Of a stretch of DNA of 64,000 nt, positions 1-8,150 are shown piece after piece. The position numbers and the translations under genes were made by a program. Numbering within the stretch: position 1 is the stretch's first letter; each line of letters begins with the position of its first letter. Source of the stretch: MPNP01 sp963668325. GTDB taxonomy: Bacteria; Pseudomonadota; Alphaproteobacteria; Rhodobacterales; Rhodobacteraceae. The notes under the pieces were generated by a model that was not told where the DNA came from, ran no database searches, and saw only the letters and a list, made by a program, of their open reading frames with translations. The stretch is taken from NCBI GenBank assembly GCA_963668325.1, contig OY764222.1, positions 1,674,001-1,738,000 of the forward strand, in the 5' to 3' direction.

Positions 1-1803
1 TTCTTCAGGTATAACCTTACCGAGCTTTTTTAACCGATTTATCTGCTTGAAACAAAGCTCTCTGGCTTTGGTAAATTCATCATAACTCGATACCATGGGG
101 AACATGATGCTTAGGGGTCTTCCCTTTGCCCCATAAATTAAGGCCTGTGTCTGCATTTGTAACAATGCCGGTCTATCAAGGGAAATCCTTATTGCTCGCC
201 ACCCCATTGCTGGATTGGGTTCCTCTTCTCTCTTTATATAAGGAACCATCTTGTCTGAGCCGATATCAACCGTTCGAAAAATGACTCTCTTACCTCCAGC
301 AGAATCAAGGACCTTTGAATATTGGCTGGCCAATTCACCCCTTGTCGGGATTTTATTGGAATCCAAAAATCGTAATTCCGTTCGGAATAAACCTACACCT
401 TCAGCCCCAGATCTTTCCAGATTAGGAAGTTCGGCCATTAGTCCGGCATTAATATAAAGCCTTATATTTTTACCATCCCTCGTAAGGGCGGGAAGAGTTC
501 TGATTTTAGCATAAGTGGCTTTGACAGTTTCAGCCATTTCAATCCTGTTATGGATTGAAGATGACACAAATTCATCTGGTCTGAGATGAACAGATTCATT
601 TTCACCATCTATAAAGATGATATCATCATTCAGTGCTTCAGTTGTTACGCCCTTTACATGAATAATCAGGGGGATGGCCATGGCTCTTGCAATTATTGTA
701 GCATGCGAACCTACTGAACCTTCTTCCAGAACAATACCCTTTAATTTTCTTCCATATTCCAGAAGTTCTCCAGGTCCTATATTTCTGGCAACAAGGATAG
801 GATTTTCTGGAATATCATCCTTGATATTTCTTCCTTGACCAGTAAGAATCCTTAGGAGACGATTGAAGAGATCATCTAGATCATGAAACCTGTCACGAAG
901 GTAGGCATCGGATGACTTTTCCATGCGGGCCCGAGCTTCTGATTGCTCTTTTTCAACCGATGCTTCTGCCGACAATCCTGTCGCAATGTTCCCTTCCATC
1001 CTATTTATCCAACCGGATGAATTGGCAAACATCCTGTAGGTTTCAAGAATCTCGCGTTGTTCTATTGAAATTGAATGTTGGGTCTGGGAGTCCAATAGGA
1101 AATCAACTGTACCCCTAAGTTCCAATATCGCGCTGTTTAGACGGGATAATTCTTTTTTGGGATTATCAGTTACCGGGTTTGTAATAACAACCCTTGGTTC
1201 ATGCAAAAGGGCACGACCTTCAGCAAAACCTTCATGGGCAACAAAACCTTTGTAGGTTGCCGGTTGGGTATGAAGGGCAGATAAGGCTTTGCCTTCACCC
1301 GTAATTATTCCGGTTTCTCTCATCTCAGCCAACACTGTGGCAACAACAGCCAGTGTATTAACTTCACTTAGGTGAAATTTTCGTGCTTCTTTGGTTTGAA
1401 CCACCAAAACACCGAGTGTTTGTCCCAGCCTTTGGATTGGTACCCCCAAGAAAGAGGAGAACCGCTCCTCACCAGTTTCTGCCATGTAACGGAAACCCTT
1501 TTCTGCTGGGGCATTTGGAGTATTTACCGGCTCAGAAAGTCTGGAAACTTTGCCTACCAAGCCCTCAGTAACCCTTAAACGGGTAACATGAACAGCTTCA
1601 GGATTCAATCCCTTGGTAGCACAGAGTTCAAGGGTTTTTGAATCTCTATGGAGATAAATGGAGCAGACATCCGCTCCCATTGACATGGCAACAATTTCTG
1701 CAATCTGGTTTAGGCGCTCTTGACCATCGCCGGCACTGGCTAACGCGTCATTTAGCCTGAGAAGTAATTGCTGGGAAGATATTTCTGCTGCTTGGTCGTT
1801 CAT
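1..1803 (-). CDS. ptsP: Phosphoenolpyruvate-protein phosphotransferase of the nitrogen PTS (EI-Ntr), 3' end outside window
   Basis: Translation from the ATG at 1803 gives 601 residues before the window edge, against about 750 for the family, so the C-terminus is missing. The order is an N-terminal GAF domain (about residues 15-160), the PEP-utiliser N-domain, the phosphohistidine domain with GSVGSHATIIARA, and the start of the TIM barrel with GVGLFRTE, RTVDIGSDK and GWRAIRISLD. EI-Ntr takes phosphate from PEP and passes it to NPr and EIIA-Ntr in the cytoplasm, a regulatory chain linked to nitrogen and potassium status; the GAF domain senses small molecules such as glutamine in studied homologues. 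The ATG shares one base with the lysC stop (TAATG), so the two genes are translationally coupled, a common alphaproteobacterial arrangement. Confidence 0.95.
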   Translation of the reverse strand, partial: MNDQAAEISSQQLLLRLNDALASAGDGQERLNQIAEIVAMSMGADVCSIYLHRDSKTLELCATKGLNPEAVHVTRLRVTEGLVGKVSRLSEPVNTPNAPAEKGFRYMAETGEERFSSFLGVPIQRLGQTLGVLVVQTKEARKFHLSEVNTLAVVATVLAEMRETGIITGEGKALSALHTQPATYKGFVAHEGFAEGRALLHEPRVVITNPVTDNPKKELSRLNSAILELRGTVDFLLDSQTQHSISIEQREILETYRMFANSSGWINRMEGNIATGLSAEASVEKEQSEARARMEKSSDAYLRDRFHDLDDLFNRLLRILTGQGRNIKDDIPENPILVARNIGPGELLEYGRKLKGIVLEEGSVGSHATIIARAMAIPLIIHVKGVTTEALNDDIIFIDGENESVHLRPDEFVSSSIHNRIEMAETVKATYAKIRTLPALTRDGKNIRLYINAGLMAELPNLERSGAEGVGLFRTELRFLDSNKIPTRGELASQYSKVLDSAGGKRVIFRTVDIGSDKMVPYIKREEEPNPAMGWRAIRISLDRPALLQMQTQALIYGAKGRPLSIMFPMVSSYDEFTKARELCFKQINRLKKLGKVIPEE

Positions 1804-3044
1804 TATTTCGTTGAAATTCTATTTGTGTGCAGTTCAAATTTATCATGGAGTGCTTGCACTGCCAATTCCATGTACTTTCTGTCCACGAGGACAGAAATTT
1901 TAATTTCCGATGTCGAAATGACTTTTATATTAATTCCTTCATTGGCTAAAATAGAAAACATCTTGGCAGCTACGCCTGATTGGGACCGCATACCAATTCC
2001 AACGACTGATACCTTACATACTTCCAGATCTTGTACGACATCACGAAAATTAACCAGATTCTTTTCCTTGGCCTTCAGCAAGGCCTCTTCTGCAGTACCT
2101 GCCTGGTCAATTGGGCAGGAAAAAGTAATATCGGTTCGACCACTTTCCGAAATATTTTGGACAATCATATCAACATTGACCCCTTTATTTGATAGGGCAC
2201 CAAATATTGAGGCAGCAATCCCAGGGCGGTCAGCAACTGAAATAATTGATATTTTTGCTTCATCACGGGAATGAGCAACACCTGAAATTGTTCTATTTTC
2301 CATTTTCTCATCCTCATTACAGACCAGAGTGCCAGGTTTTCTAGAAAAACTTGATCGGACATATACAGGAACCTGGTGTGCCATAGCCATTTCAACTGAT
2401 CTGGTTTGCAAGACCTTGGCTCCTAGAGAGGCCAGTTCAAGCATCTCATCATAGGCAATCCTGTTTAGTTTTCTTGCTTTAAATACAATTCTTGGGTCCG
2501 CCGTATAAATACCATCAACGTCGGTAAATATATCACACCGTTCACATTTGAATTTTGCAGCAAAAGCTACAGCGGTCAGGTCTGACCCTCCACGACCGAG
2601 GGTTGTTATGCGATTTTCGTCACTAATTCCCTGGAATCCAGCAACAACTGCCACTTTCAAGCCCTCTTCAAACTTGGCATTAAGGTTTGCTGTGGAAATC
2701 TCATTTATTCGGGCGGAGCTATGGGAAGAAGAGGTCGTAATAGGTACCTGCCATCCTTGCCAACTCCGGGCTGGTATTTTCATGTCCTGTAAGATTAGGG
2801 CGAAGATGCCCGAAGTAACATTTTCACCCGAAGAAACTACCGCATCATACTCTCTGGCATCAAAAAATGGGGATACTGAGTTTACCAATTCAACCAACTT
2901 ATTGGTTTCACCAGCCATTGCTGAAACAATAACAATGACTTCATTACCCCTTTCGACTTCTTCTTTGACATAAGAAGCAGCTACACGCATACGTTCAGGG
3001 TTAGCAACAGAAGTACCACCAAATTTCATTACAATTTTGGCCAC
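1803..3044 (-). CDS. lysC: Aspartate kinase
   Basis: A 413-residue aspartokinase, the usual length. It phosphorylates L-aspartate with ATP, the first step towards lysine, threonine, methionine and diaminopimelate. The N-terminal amino acid kinase domain has KFGGTSVANPERM at residues 7-19, GRGGSDLTAVAFAA in the nucleotide fold and the substrate segment near SSGENVTSGIFA. The C-terminal part (about 265-413) has two ACT domains, with SVADRPGIAASIFGALS and VSVVGIGMRSQSGVAAKMF, which normally bind lysine or threonine for feedback control. The gene directly precedes ptsP on the minus strand. Nothing is unusual about it. Confidence 0.96.
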   Translation of the reverse strand: MAKIVMKFGGTSVANPERMRVAASYVKEEVERGNEVIVIVSAMAGETNKLVELVNSVSPFFDAREYDAVVSSGENVTSGIFALILQDMKIPARSWQGWQVPITTSSSHSSARINEISTANLNAKFEEGLKVAVVAGFQGISDENRITTLGRGGSDLTAVAFAAKFKCERCDIFTDVDGIYTADPRIVFKARKLNRIAYDEMLELASLGAKVLQTRSVEMAMAHQVPVYVRSSFSRKPGTLVCNEDEKMENRTISGVAHSRDEAKISIISVADRPGIAASIFGALSNKGVNVDMIVQNISESGRTDITFSCPIDQAGTAEEALLKAKEKNLVNFRDVVQDLEVCKVSVVGIGMRSQSGVAAKMFSILANEGINIKVISTSEIKISVLVDRKYMELAVQALHDKFELHTNRISTK

Positions 3045-3224
3045 AACAATCTCTTAACTTGTTACCCAATTAATATACACACTATTGTTTGCTGAATTTC
3101 TATTCATAGTCTTTTTGTTCAATATCTGGAATCAACTAAATTTTAGCTCATTTGTATTAGTCAGATGAAACGGTGAGGAAAATTACCCAAACAATCAGGT
3201 TGTTTAGAGCAATTTGGAAAAGCT

Positions 3225-3680
3225 TTAGTTGGTATCTGTAATTATAGGCCAAGGTAGAGGTAAAACCGGAATACCTTCATCTACGAGTTCCTTGGCTTCT
3301 TTGAGGGACGCCTCGCCATGAATTGACTTTTTCTTTGTATCGCTCTGATACATCAATCGAGCTTGCTCAACGAACTTTTTCCCAACATACTCGGAGTTTT
3401 TTTCTATTTCTTTTTTCATTTTCTGAAGTGTTTCTTCGTACTTTGACAATGGCTCTTGAAGGTCAATTTTTTTCGTTTTTTCCAGTGCCATGCATTCCTT
3501 TGTGGTAGATTTCTCTTTAGCCACAATGTTTGGTGCCATGATATTCTTGTTGATCTGTGTTGAGTCGCACATTGGGCAAGTAAGCAATCCCTTGGAATTT
3601 AATGTTTCAAAAGCCTTGTTGGATTCAAACCAGCTATCAAAAATGTGGTTTTTATCGCATGACAAAGAAAACTTAATCAT
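3225..3680 (-). CDS. DUF1178 family protein
   Basis: 151 residues beginning MIKFSLSCDKNHIFDSWFES, the typical start of DUF1178 proteins. Two Cys pairs (C8, then CPMC after about 35 residues) look like a small metal site. The C-terminus ends with the family signature around GIPVLPLPWP. The function is unknown; the family is widespread in alpha- and betaproteobacteria. It sits 180 bp upstream of lysC on the same strand and could have its own promoter. The middle (about residues 55-110) is Lys/Glu-rich and probably helical. Confidence 0.85.
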   Translation of the reverse strand: MIKFSLSCDKNHIFDSWFESNKAFETLNSKGLLTCPMCDSTQINKNIMAPNIVAKEKSTTKECMALEKTKKIDLQEPLSKYEETLQKMKKEIEKNSEYVGKKFVEQARLMYQSDTKKKSIHGEASLKEAKELVDEGIPVLPLPWPIITDTN

Positions 3681-4048
3681 TTAACCCTCACCAAAACATA
3701 TTAGACCTGAAACAGGGAAATTAATTCCAGACAAATCCAAACATTAATCTAGTTTATTCATCAATACTGGAAACTTGCAATGAAATAGTTTCAAAGCCAA
3801 TTTTTTTCAACCAATGCATCACTAAGCTGGTAATGCTAAACTCGAAATGTCCTTCTAAAATGTATCACTTTGATCGCCGATTGTATTAAATTTCTATCCT
3901 CCAGAAGTTATTCTTGATGTCAAAAAATGAAACCGCGGTGGTGAAGGTCAGAATCTACCGGCGGAATAAGTTGGTTTTTTCTAAGCTACTCTAAGCTACC
4001 AGGGTGGTGGATATTGACAAGTGTGGGTCAAAGGGCCATAGTCATGGT
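3681..4048. other. Intergenic region before the toxin-antitoxin pair
   Basis: AT-rich stretch between DUF1178 and the brnT-like gene. No recognisable gene was found on either strand. A short direct repeat (CTAAGCTAC, twice) lies at about 3979-3999, shortly upstream of the brnT start. It could be operator DNA for the autoregulated toxin-antitoxin pair, but this is only a guess. Confidence 0.4.
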
Positions 4049-4330
4049 ATGGAGTTTGAATGGGACAGCAACAAAAATCGTGTCATTCGTGCCTGTCGAG
4101 ATTTTGATTTCACTTATGCTACCAGGGTCTTTGCCGACCCACAGCGAATTGTTGAACCTGATGATCGTTTTCACTATAGTGAACAGCGTTACCGTGTATA
4201 CGGTATGATTGAAGGTAGGGTCTATGTGATTGTTTATACATTGCGAGGTTCCATTCATCGCATTATTACAGCATGGAAAGCCAACGAAAGGGAGATAAGA
4301 TACTATGTCTACAATTCGAATCAAGGTTGA
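4049..4330 (+). CDS. brnT: BrnT family (DUF497) toxin
   Basis: About 93 residues starting MEFEWDSNKNRV, the usual BrnT start, so the ATG at 4049 is preferred to the in-frame upstream GTG at 4004. The fold signature is visible: FEWDxxK near the N-terminus, DFDFTYATRVFADP, YRVYGMIEGRVYVIVYT and RIITAWKANEREIRYY at the end. BrnT toxins are RelE-like ribonucleases that arrest translation and are neutralised by the protein encoded next to them. The stop lies 26 bp inside the following gene, typical of toxin-antitoxin pairs with coupled translation. The pair probably represses its own promoter through the HTH antitoxin. Confidence 0.82.
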   Translation: MEFEWDSNKNRVIRACRDFDFTYATRVFADPQRIVEPDDRFHYSEQRYRVYGMIEGRVYVIVYTLRGSIHRIITAWKANEREIRYYVYNSNQG

Positions 4331-4640
4331 TCCAGACGATCCTTCCACCTTCCCCAAGGGATATATAAACTATGCGGCGGTGGATGCCACGACAGAGGAA
4401 GATATTGCTCGCCACAAAAAGGAGGATGAGGCTGAGGCCTTGCAGGAAATGGCCCGGTATACACGGCAGTTACGCCGTAAGATGAACCTCAGTCAGAAAG
4501 AACTTGCTCGCCGTATCAATGTATCGCCCGAGACCATCCGCAACTGGGAACAGGGCAAACGATATCCGACTGGGGCGGCGCGTGCTCTGTTACATGTGCT
4601 CCACAAGGAACCCGATATAGTATTACGCATACTTGCCTGA
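4305..4640 (+). CDS. HTH (XRE-type) antitoxin partner of BrnT
   Basis: 111 residues with an XRE helix-turn-helix at about 60-100 (MNLSQKELARRINVSPETIR, then NWEQGKRYP). The N-terminal 50 residues are acidic and probably wrap the toxin. The ATG lies inside the end of brnT, so it is read in a shifted frame and coupled. This HTH version differs from the classic ribbon-helix-helix BrnA, but XRE-type partners of DUF497 toxins are common. The expected role is to neutralise BrnT and autorepress the operon. It converges on a decayed RhuM gene immediately downstream. Confidence 0.78.
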   Translation: MSTIRIKVDPDDPSTFPKGYINYAAVDATTEEDIARHKKEDEAEALQEMARYTRQLRRKMNLSQKELARRINVSPETIRNWEQGKRYPTGAARALLHVLHKEPDIVLRILA

Positions 4641-5128
4641 AGTTTACGGAAGTTTTTCTGAAAGTAATCAAAAGGTTGATCGGGGTTTTTCAACTGCTCA
4701 TCATCAAGCACAAATCCTTTTGTATAAATTCAGTAAGATTTTGGGTAGCCAAAATTCGTAAACGAGTAGCGACATGGCTTTTTATCCTGTATCCAAAGGA
4801 AATAATTATGCCTTGGTTGTAGTAATCAAACGGGCGTATTACTTGGCGACTTCCCTCAATTTGAACTTTAAAATATTGTTTTACAGTTACCTACTGTTGG
4901 AGTTCACTTTCTTCATAAATTGACTTGATGGTGCCTTGCGTTCTGTTTGGAACTTTGAAAAAGGTCAGCCATCATTTGTTAAATCGGCCATACAGATTCA
5001 TCTTCAAACTGCACATCCAACTTCAATTTGTCATCCTCAGCCTGGTAAATCAGAAACTGCCCTTTAATATTCTCCAATCCGTGTTTATCAATATTTGTCG
5101 GTGAATCATTTCTTGAATTCTTAGGCAT
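4641..5128 (-). pseudogene. Decayed RhuM-family (virulence RhuM) gene
   Basis: Read on the minus strand from the ATG at 5128, the conserved RhuM pieces appear in order but in different frames. FLIYQAEDDKLKLDVQFEDE is followed by ESVW and a TAA where the family has Gln (WLTQxQMAELFQ; here QMMADLFQSS follows the stop). A frameshift then gives TIKSIYEESELQQ with another stop, next come RPFDYYNQGIIISFGYRIKS and LRILATQNLTEFI, and a second frameshift gives GFVLDDEQLKNPDQPFDYF. There are therefore at least two nonsense changes and two frameshifts, and the C-terminal half is absent. RhuM proteins are accessory proteins of unclear function often carried on islands. Confidence 0.85.
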
Positions 5129-5353
5129 TTATTTCTTCCTCCATCAAACCTTTGAGTATTCAGTTGTGGGAGATCGTCAGTTACTTACATCTCTCTTCCA
5201 ACATCAAAGAGACTATTCGTATCAAACAGTAATTCCCGTTAAGCCATAACTTGCTTATGGTAATGAAAAATTGGCATTGAGATATAATTAACGGATAAAT
5301 AAATTAATTGATAACGGATAAATGGTGATAGGTAAGAAAGAATTGATAAGAAC

Positions 5354-6655
5354 ATGCAAGCAAAACCAATCACGATACAAGGGTATTATCCCAGACATAT
5401 GATGAAGTTGCTTGAAAGAGCACTGGAATCATTCAGAGTCATCAATATCATTGGCCCACGGCAGGTTGGTAAAACCACATTGGTACGAAACCTCTTCCAA
5501 AAGGGTGAATATATAACTTTGGACAGGAAAGATATTTTATTAGGAATTAATGAAGACCCCTTAGAGCAGTTGAGAATACTGAAGGCAAGAGCCGAAGACG
5601 AACCAGTCATCATTGATGAAATTCAACGGTCACAAAACCTTTCCCTTGCAATTAAGATCATCGTCGATGAAGACCAGCGCAAGGGACAATTCATCCTTAC
5701 AGGTTCATCCAATATCTTTGCACGGAGGAGTGTTCCGGATTCACTACCGGGACGGGTTGTACAGATGTACCTCTGGCCATTGACAGTGGCTGAAATCAGT
5801 AGCAAACAACCAAGCCAGTTGCTGGACTGGACCCTACAGAAATCCCCCTCATTACTCCAAATCAAACATCTAGAGGTGTTAACCCGATATAAATATATCA
5901 AGTTCATTTTGGAGGGTGGTTTTCCTGAACCTAGAGAGCTGGAAATTCAGGAACGACAAAAACTCTTACGAAACTATTTGAAGAATATCGTGGATAGAGA
6001 TGTATGTGAAGTTTACCCACTTAGGAAGATGGATAAATTCCGCAAGCTAATCAATCAGATTGCAACCCGGACAGCACAGGAAATAAATCGCTCAGAACTT
6101 GCAAAAATTATTGGGGTAAAGTGGGAAACTATAGAGAACTACCTTGATGTGATGAAACAGTTGTCACTTGTGGCCCAGGTTGACGCATGGGCCTCAAGCG
6201 AAGCAAAACAAGAAATTAAGCAACCAAAATTTCATTTTGTTGACACAGGGATGAATTGTGCGCTTCGTCGTTTTAATGAAAGTTCGTTCGACCTTGGAAG
6301 CCCCCACGCGACAAAGCTAGGGTCTTTACTGGAGTCCTTTGTGTTCAATGAGATACTCAGAATGCTTCCTTATCAATCAAATGATTTTCGCTTGTACCAT
6401 TGGAGAAGCGTTGATCGGCGGGAAATTGATATCATTGCTGAATATGGAGGTCAGCTTACTGGCATTGAGGTGAAGGCAGCCAGCACTGTCAATCATGGCG
6501 ATTTCAAACATCTGAAATGGTTTGCCAAGGAAGGGCCCGGCAAATCACGACAATTCAAGGGAATTGTATTTTACCTTGGTGATATGCAACTCAGTTTCGG
6601 TGATAATTGCTTTGCCCTACCAGTAAGTGCACTTTGGGCAGAATATGATATTTAA
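5354..6655 (+). CDS. AAA ATPase with DUF4143 domain
   Basis: 433 residues. The N-terminal AAA_14 domain carries Walker A in IIGPRQVGKTTLVRNLF (about residues 32-48), Walker B in PVIIDEIQR and a sensor stretch in FILTGSSN. The C-terminal DUF4143 domain (about 200-400) contains a PD-(D/E)XK-like set: REIDIIAEYG followed by TGIEVKAA. Such proteins are common mobile or accessory ATPases of poorly known role; a link with toxin-antitoxin or defence loci is often seen. It stands alone here, between a RhuM relic and a HEPN-like pair, with 225 bp of AT-rich DNA upstream that should hold its promoter. The frame is intact. Confidence 0.85.
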   Translation: MQAKPITIQGYYPRHMMKLLERALESFRVINIIGPRQVGKTTLVRNLFQKGEYITLDRKDILLGINEDPLEQLRILKARAEDEPVIIDEIQRSQNLSLAIKIIVDEDQRKGQFILTGSSNIFARRSVPDSLPGRVVQMYLWPLTVAEISSKQPSQLLDWTLQKSPSLLQIKHLEVLTRYKYIKFILEGGFPEPRELEIQERQKLLRNYLKNIVDRDVCEVYPLRKMDKFRKLINQIATRTAQEINRSELAKIIGVKWETIENYLDVMKQLSLVAQVDAWASSEAKQEIKQPKFHFVDTGMNCALRRFNESSFDLGSPHATKLGSLLESFVFNEILRMLPYQSNDFRLYHWRSVDRREIDIIAEYGGQLTGIEVKAASTVNHGDFKHLKWFAKEGPGKSRQFKGIVFYLGDMQLSFGDNCFALPVSALWAEYDI

Positions 6656-7029
6656 TCTGGAATCCCGTTCTAAGTTGAACTGACTTCATCCTTTAGACTA
6701 CCTCAAAACATGTCTAAATGAATAATGAAAGTAAATCTGTAACTATTCAGGTAGTATTAGGGCAGATAAGTTTAGTTTCATCTGCCAAACAAAGATTTAT
6801 TGGAACTATGATATGTTAAGTGTCGGGAACTGGTTGCACGGGTGTAAGCTGTTCAATCAGAACATCCGTCTTTGTTCCCAGAGTGTCAAGTGCATTCCAG
6901 CCCTGCAAAATAACTTTTTATCCAGGTTCAGGGTTTCTCGGGTTAATTCCTTTAAACTAGGTAGATTATTTGTGGCCAAGCAACTTCTTTGACATTAAAT
7001 AGTAGTAAGTTATTTACGGTAGAGGTATC
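6656..7029. other. Intergenic region with a possible minus-strand gene scrap
   Basis: About 370 bp without an intact gene. On the minus strand at about 6820-6910 a short open stretch reads VILQGWNALDTLGTKTDVLI and ends in a stop. It looks like the C-terminal tail of a lost gene, but I cannot assign a family. Nothing else is recognisable. Confidence 0.3.
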
Positions 7030-7308
7030 ATGCAAAATATCGATAAAATATTGAAGGTACGAATTCAGGAGCAACTTGCCCCGGCCAAGATTGTCGAGGT
7101 GATTTCCGAAGAGGCCGAGGATCATGATGGTGATCCAATCCTTCGTATTGAGGTGATATTCCAGGCAGAAAATAATTATCTTGATCCGAAGAAAATACTT
7201 GGCTTGCCAAGGTGCTTGCACCAACCTCTCCATAAGGAATACAATAGTCAACGTTATCCGGTTTTTTCTTTCATGACTCCAGAAGAAGCCGAATTTGCAA
7301 CCGCGTGA
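7030..7308 (+). CDS. Small conserved hypothetical protein paired with a HEPN-like gene
   Basis: 92 residues, acidic in the middle (EEAEDHDGDPILRIEVIF) and ending in PVFSFMTPEEAEFATA. I do not recognise a named domain, and no nucleotidyltransferase motif is present. Its stop overlaps the start of the following HEPN-like gene by 14 bp in another frame, so the two are translated as a unit. The arrangement of a small acidic protein followed by a HEPN-like protein suggests a toxin-antitoxin-like or accessory pair; this is inference from layout only. Confidence 0.6.
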   Translation: MQNIDKILKVRIQEQLAPAKIVEVISEEAEDHDGDPILRIEVIFQAENNYLDPKKILGLPRCLHQPLHKEYNSQRYPVFSFMTPEEAEFATA

Positions 7309-7768
7309 TTTCATCACCACTGCCAGAATACTGGCAAGTGAAGATAGCCAGGGAAAACCCCGGCAAACGATACTCAAAATGGCCGTGAGTACAACCTATT
7401 ATGCGATGTTTAATGCCCTTTGCAGTAATTGTGCCGATAGCCTTATTGGCCGAACCCGAAAAAATAGAAGCCAACGGGGCTTGGCAACAGGTCTATCGAA
7501 CTGTCGAACATGGCTTTGCCAAGAAACAGTGTTTAGGAATGATATAAAATGCTTCCCTGATGACATACAGGAATTTGCCAAAAAGTTTGTGGATCTACAA
7601 GAAATACGTCACAAGGCAGATTATGATCCCCACTACAGCATTTCACGTTCTACTGTCCTATTTGCAATTGACACTGCAGAAATAGCAATCAAGCAGTTGG
7701 AAAGTGCAGATCGCAAGGACTTAAAGGAATTTGCCGTTTGGACGGTTATGAAAAAGCGGGCGGCATAG
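7295..7768 (+). CDS. HEPN-like protein with a frame-shifted central segment
   Basis: 157 residues from a TTG start that overlaps the preceding gene. The two ends look like a HEPN-type helical protein: VSTTYYAMFNAL near residues 30-41 and QEIRHKADYDP near 108-118, followed by a long helix. The centre does not fit. Between about 7475 and 7540 the adjacent frame encodes AWQQVYRTVEHGFAKKQC, which reads like the true family sequence, while the open frame gives a Cys/Trp/Arg-rich stretch. Two compensating indels, one near the GGGG run at about 7477 and one near 7533, would explain this. The product may be misfolded even though the frame is open. Confidence 0.6.
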   Translation: MQPRDFITTARILASEDSQGKPRQTILKMAVSTTYYAMFNALCSNCADSLIGRTRKNRSQRGLATGLSNCRTWLCQETVFRNDIKCFPDDIQEFAKKFVDLQEIRHKADYDPHYSISRSTVLFAIDTAEIAIKQLESADRKDLKEFAVWTVMKKRAA

Positions 7769-8150
7769 AGGGGTTTCGTACCTAATCCCCATTTGGGTGG
7801 GCCCTAGCCCATGAAAGTGTACATAATGTTAAGTTAGGAATGTGGAATGAATGACCTGAAACCTGATGGTAAGTAATCCAGCCTTCCTCAAGGAATTTTC
7901 ACTAGGACCACCAAGGGCACTTATCAGACCAGGGCCTTCCTAGTAGTTTTGAGGCTAAAAGCCAAATACCCACTAACAACAGGGTTCAGGCTATTTTGAA
8001 AGGTCTGGTAGGTTTTTGATAGGTGAGATAACAGGGGACTATCATGTGGAGATTGCCAATACCGCCATGTCATTCTTGAGCCAGATCTCTTTCAAAAATG
8101 GAAATATATGGCTTGGACCCCGCACTAGTAATGCAGGTACACTATTAGTT
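7769..8150. other. Intergenic region after the HEPN-like pair
   Basis: About 380 bp between convergent units. A plus-strand open stretch (GDYHVEIANTAMSFLSQISF, about 8034-8093) continues into the end of hsdR, but it has no start or recognisable family and may be a scrap. No terminator with a clear U-run was seen. No RNA gene was recognised. Confidence 0.3.

Noticed and set aside
1768..2274. Plus-strand 168-residue frame over ptsP/lysC
   Set aside because: It is antisense to two well-conserved genes and is a codon-bias shadow.
3061..3224. ubiG expected next to lysC
   Set aside because: The 164-bp gap has no coding potential; the gene is not here.
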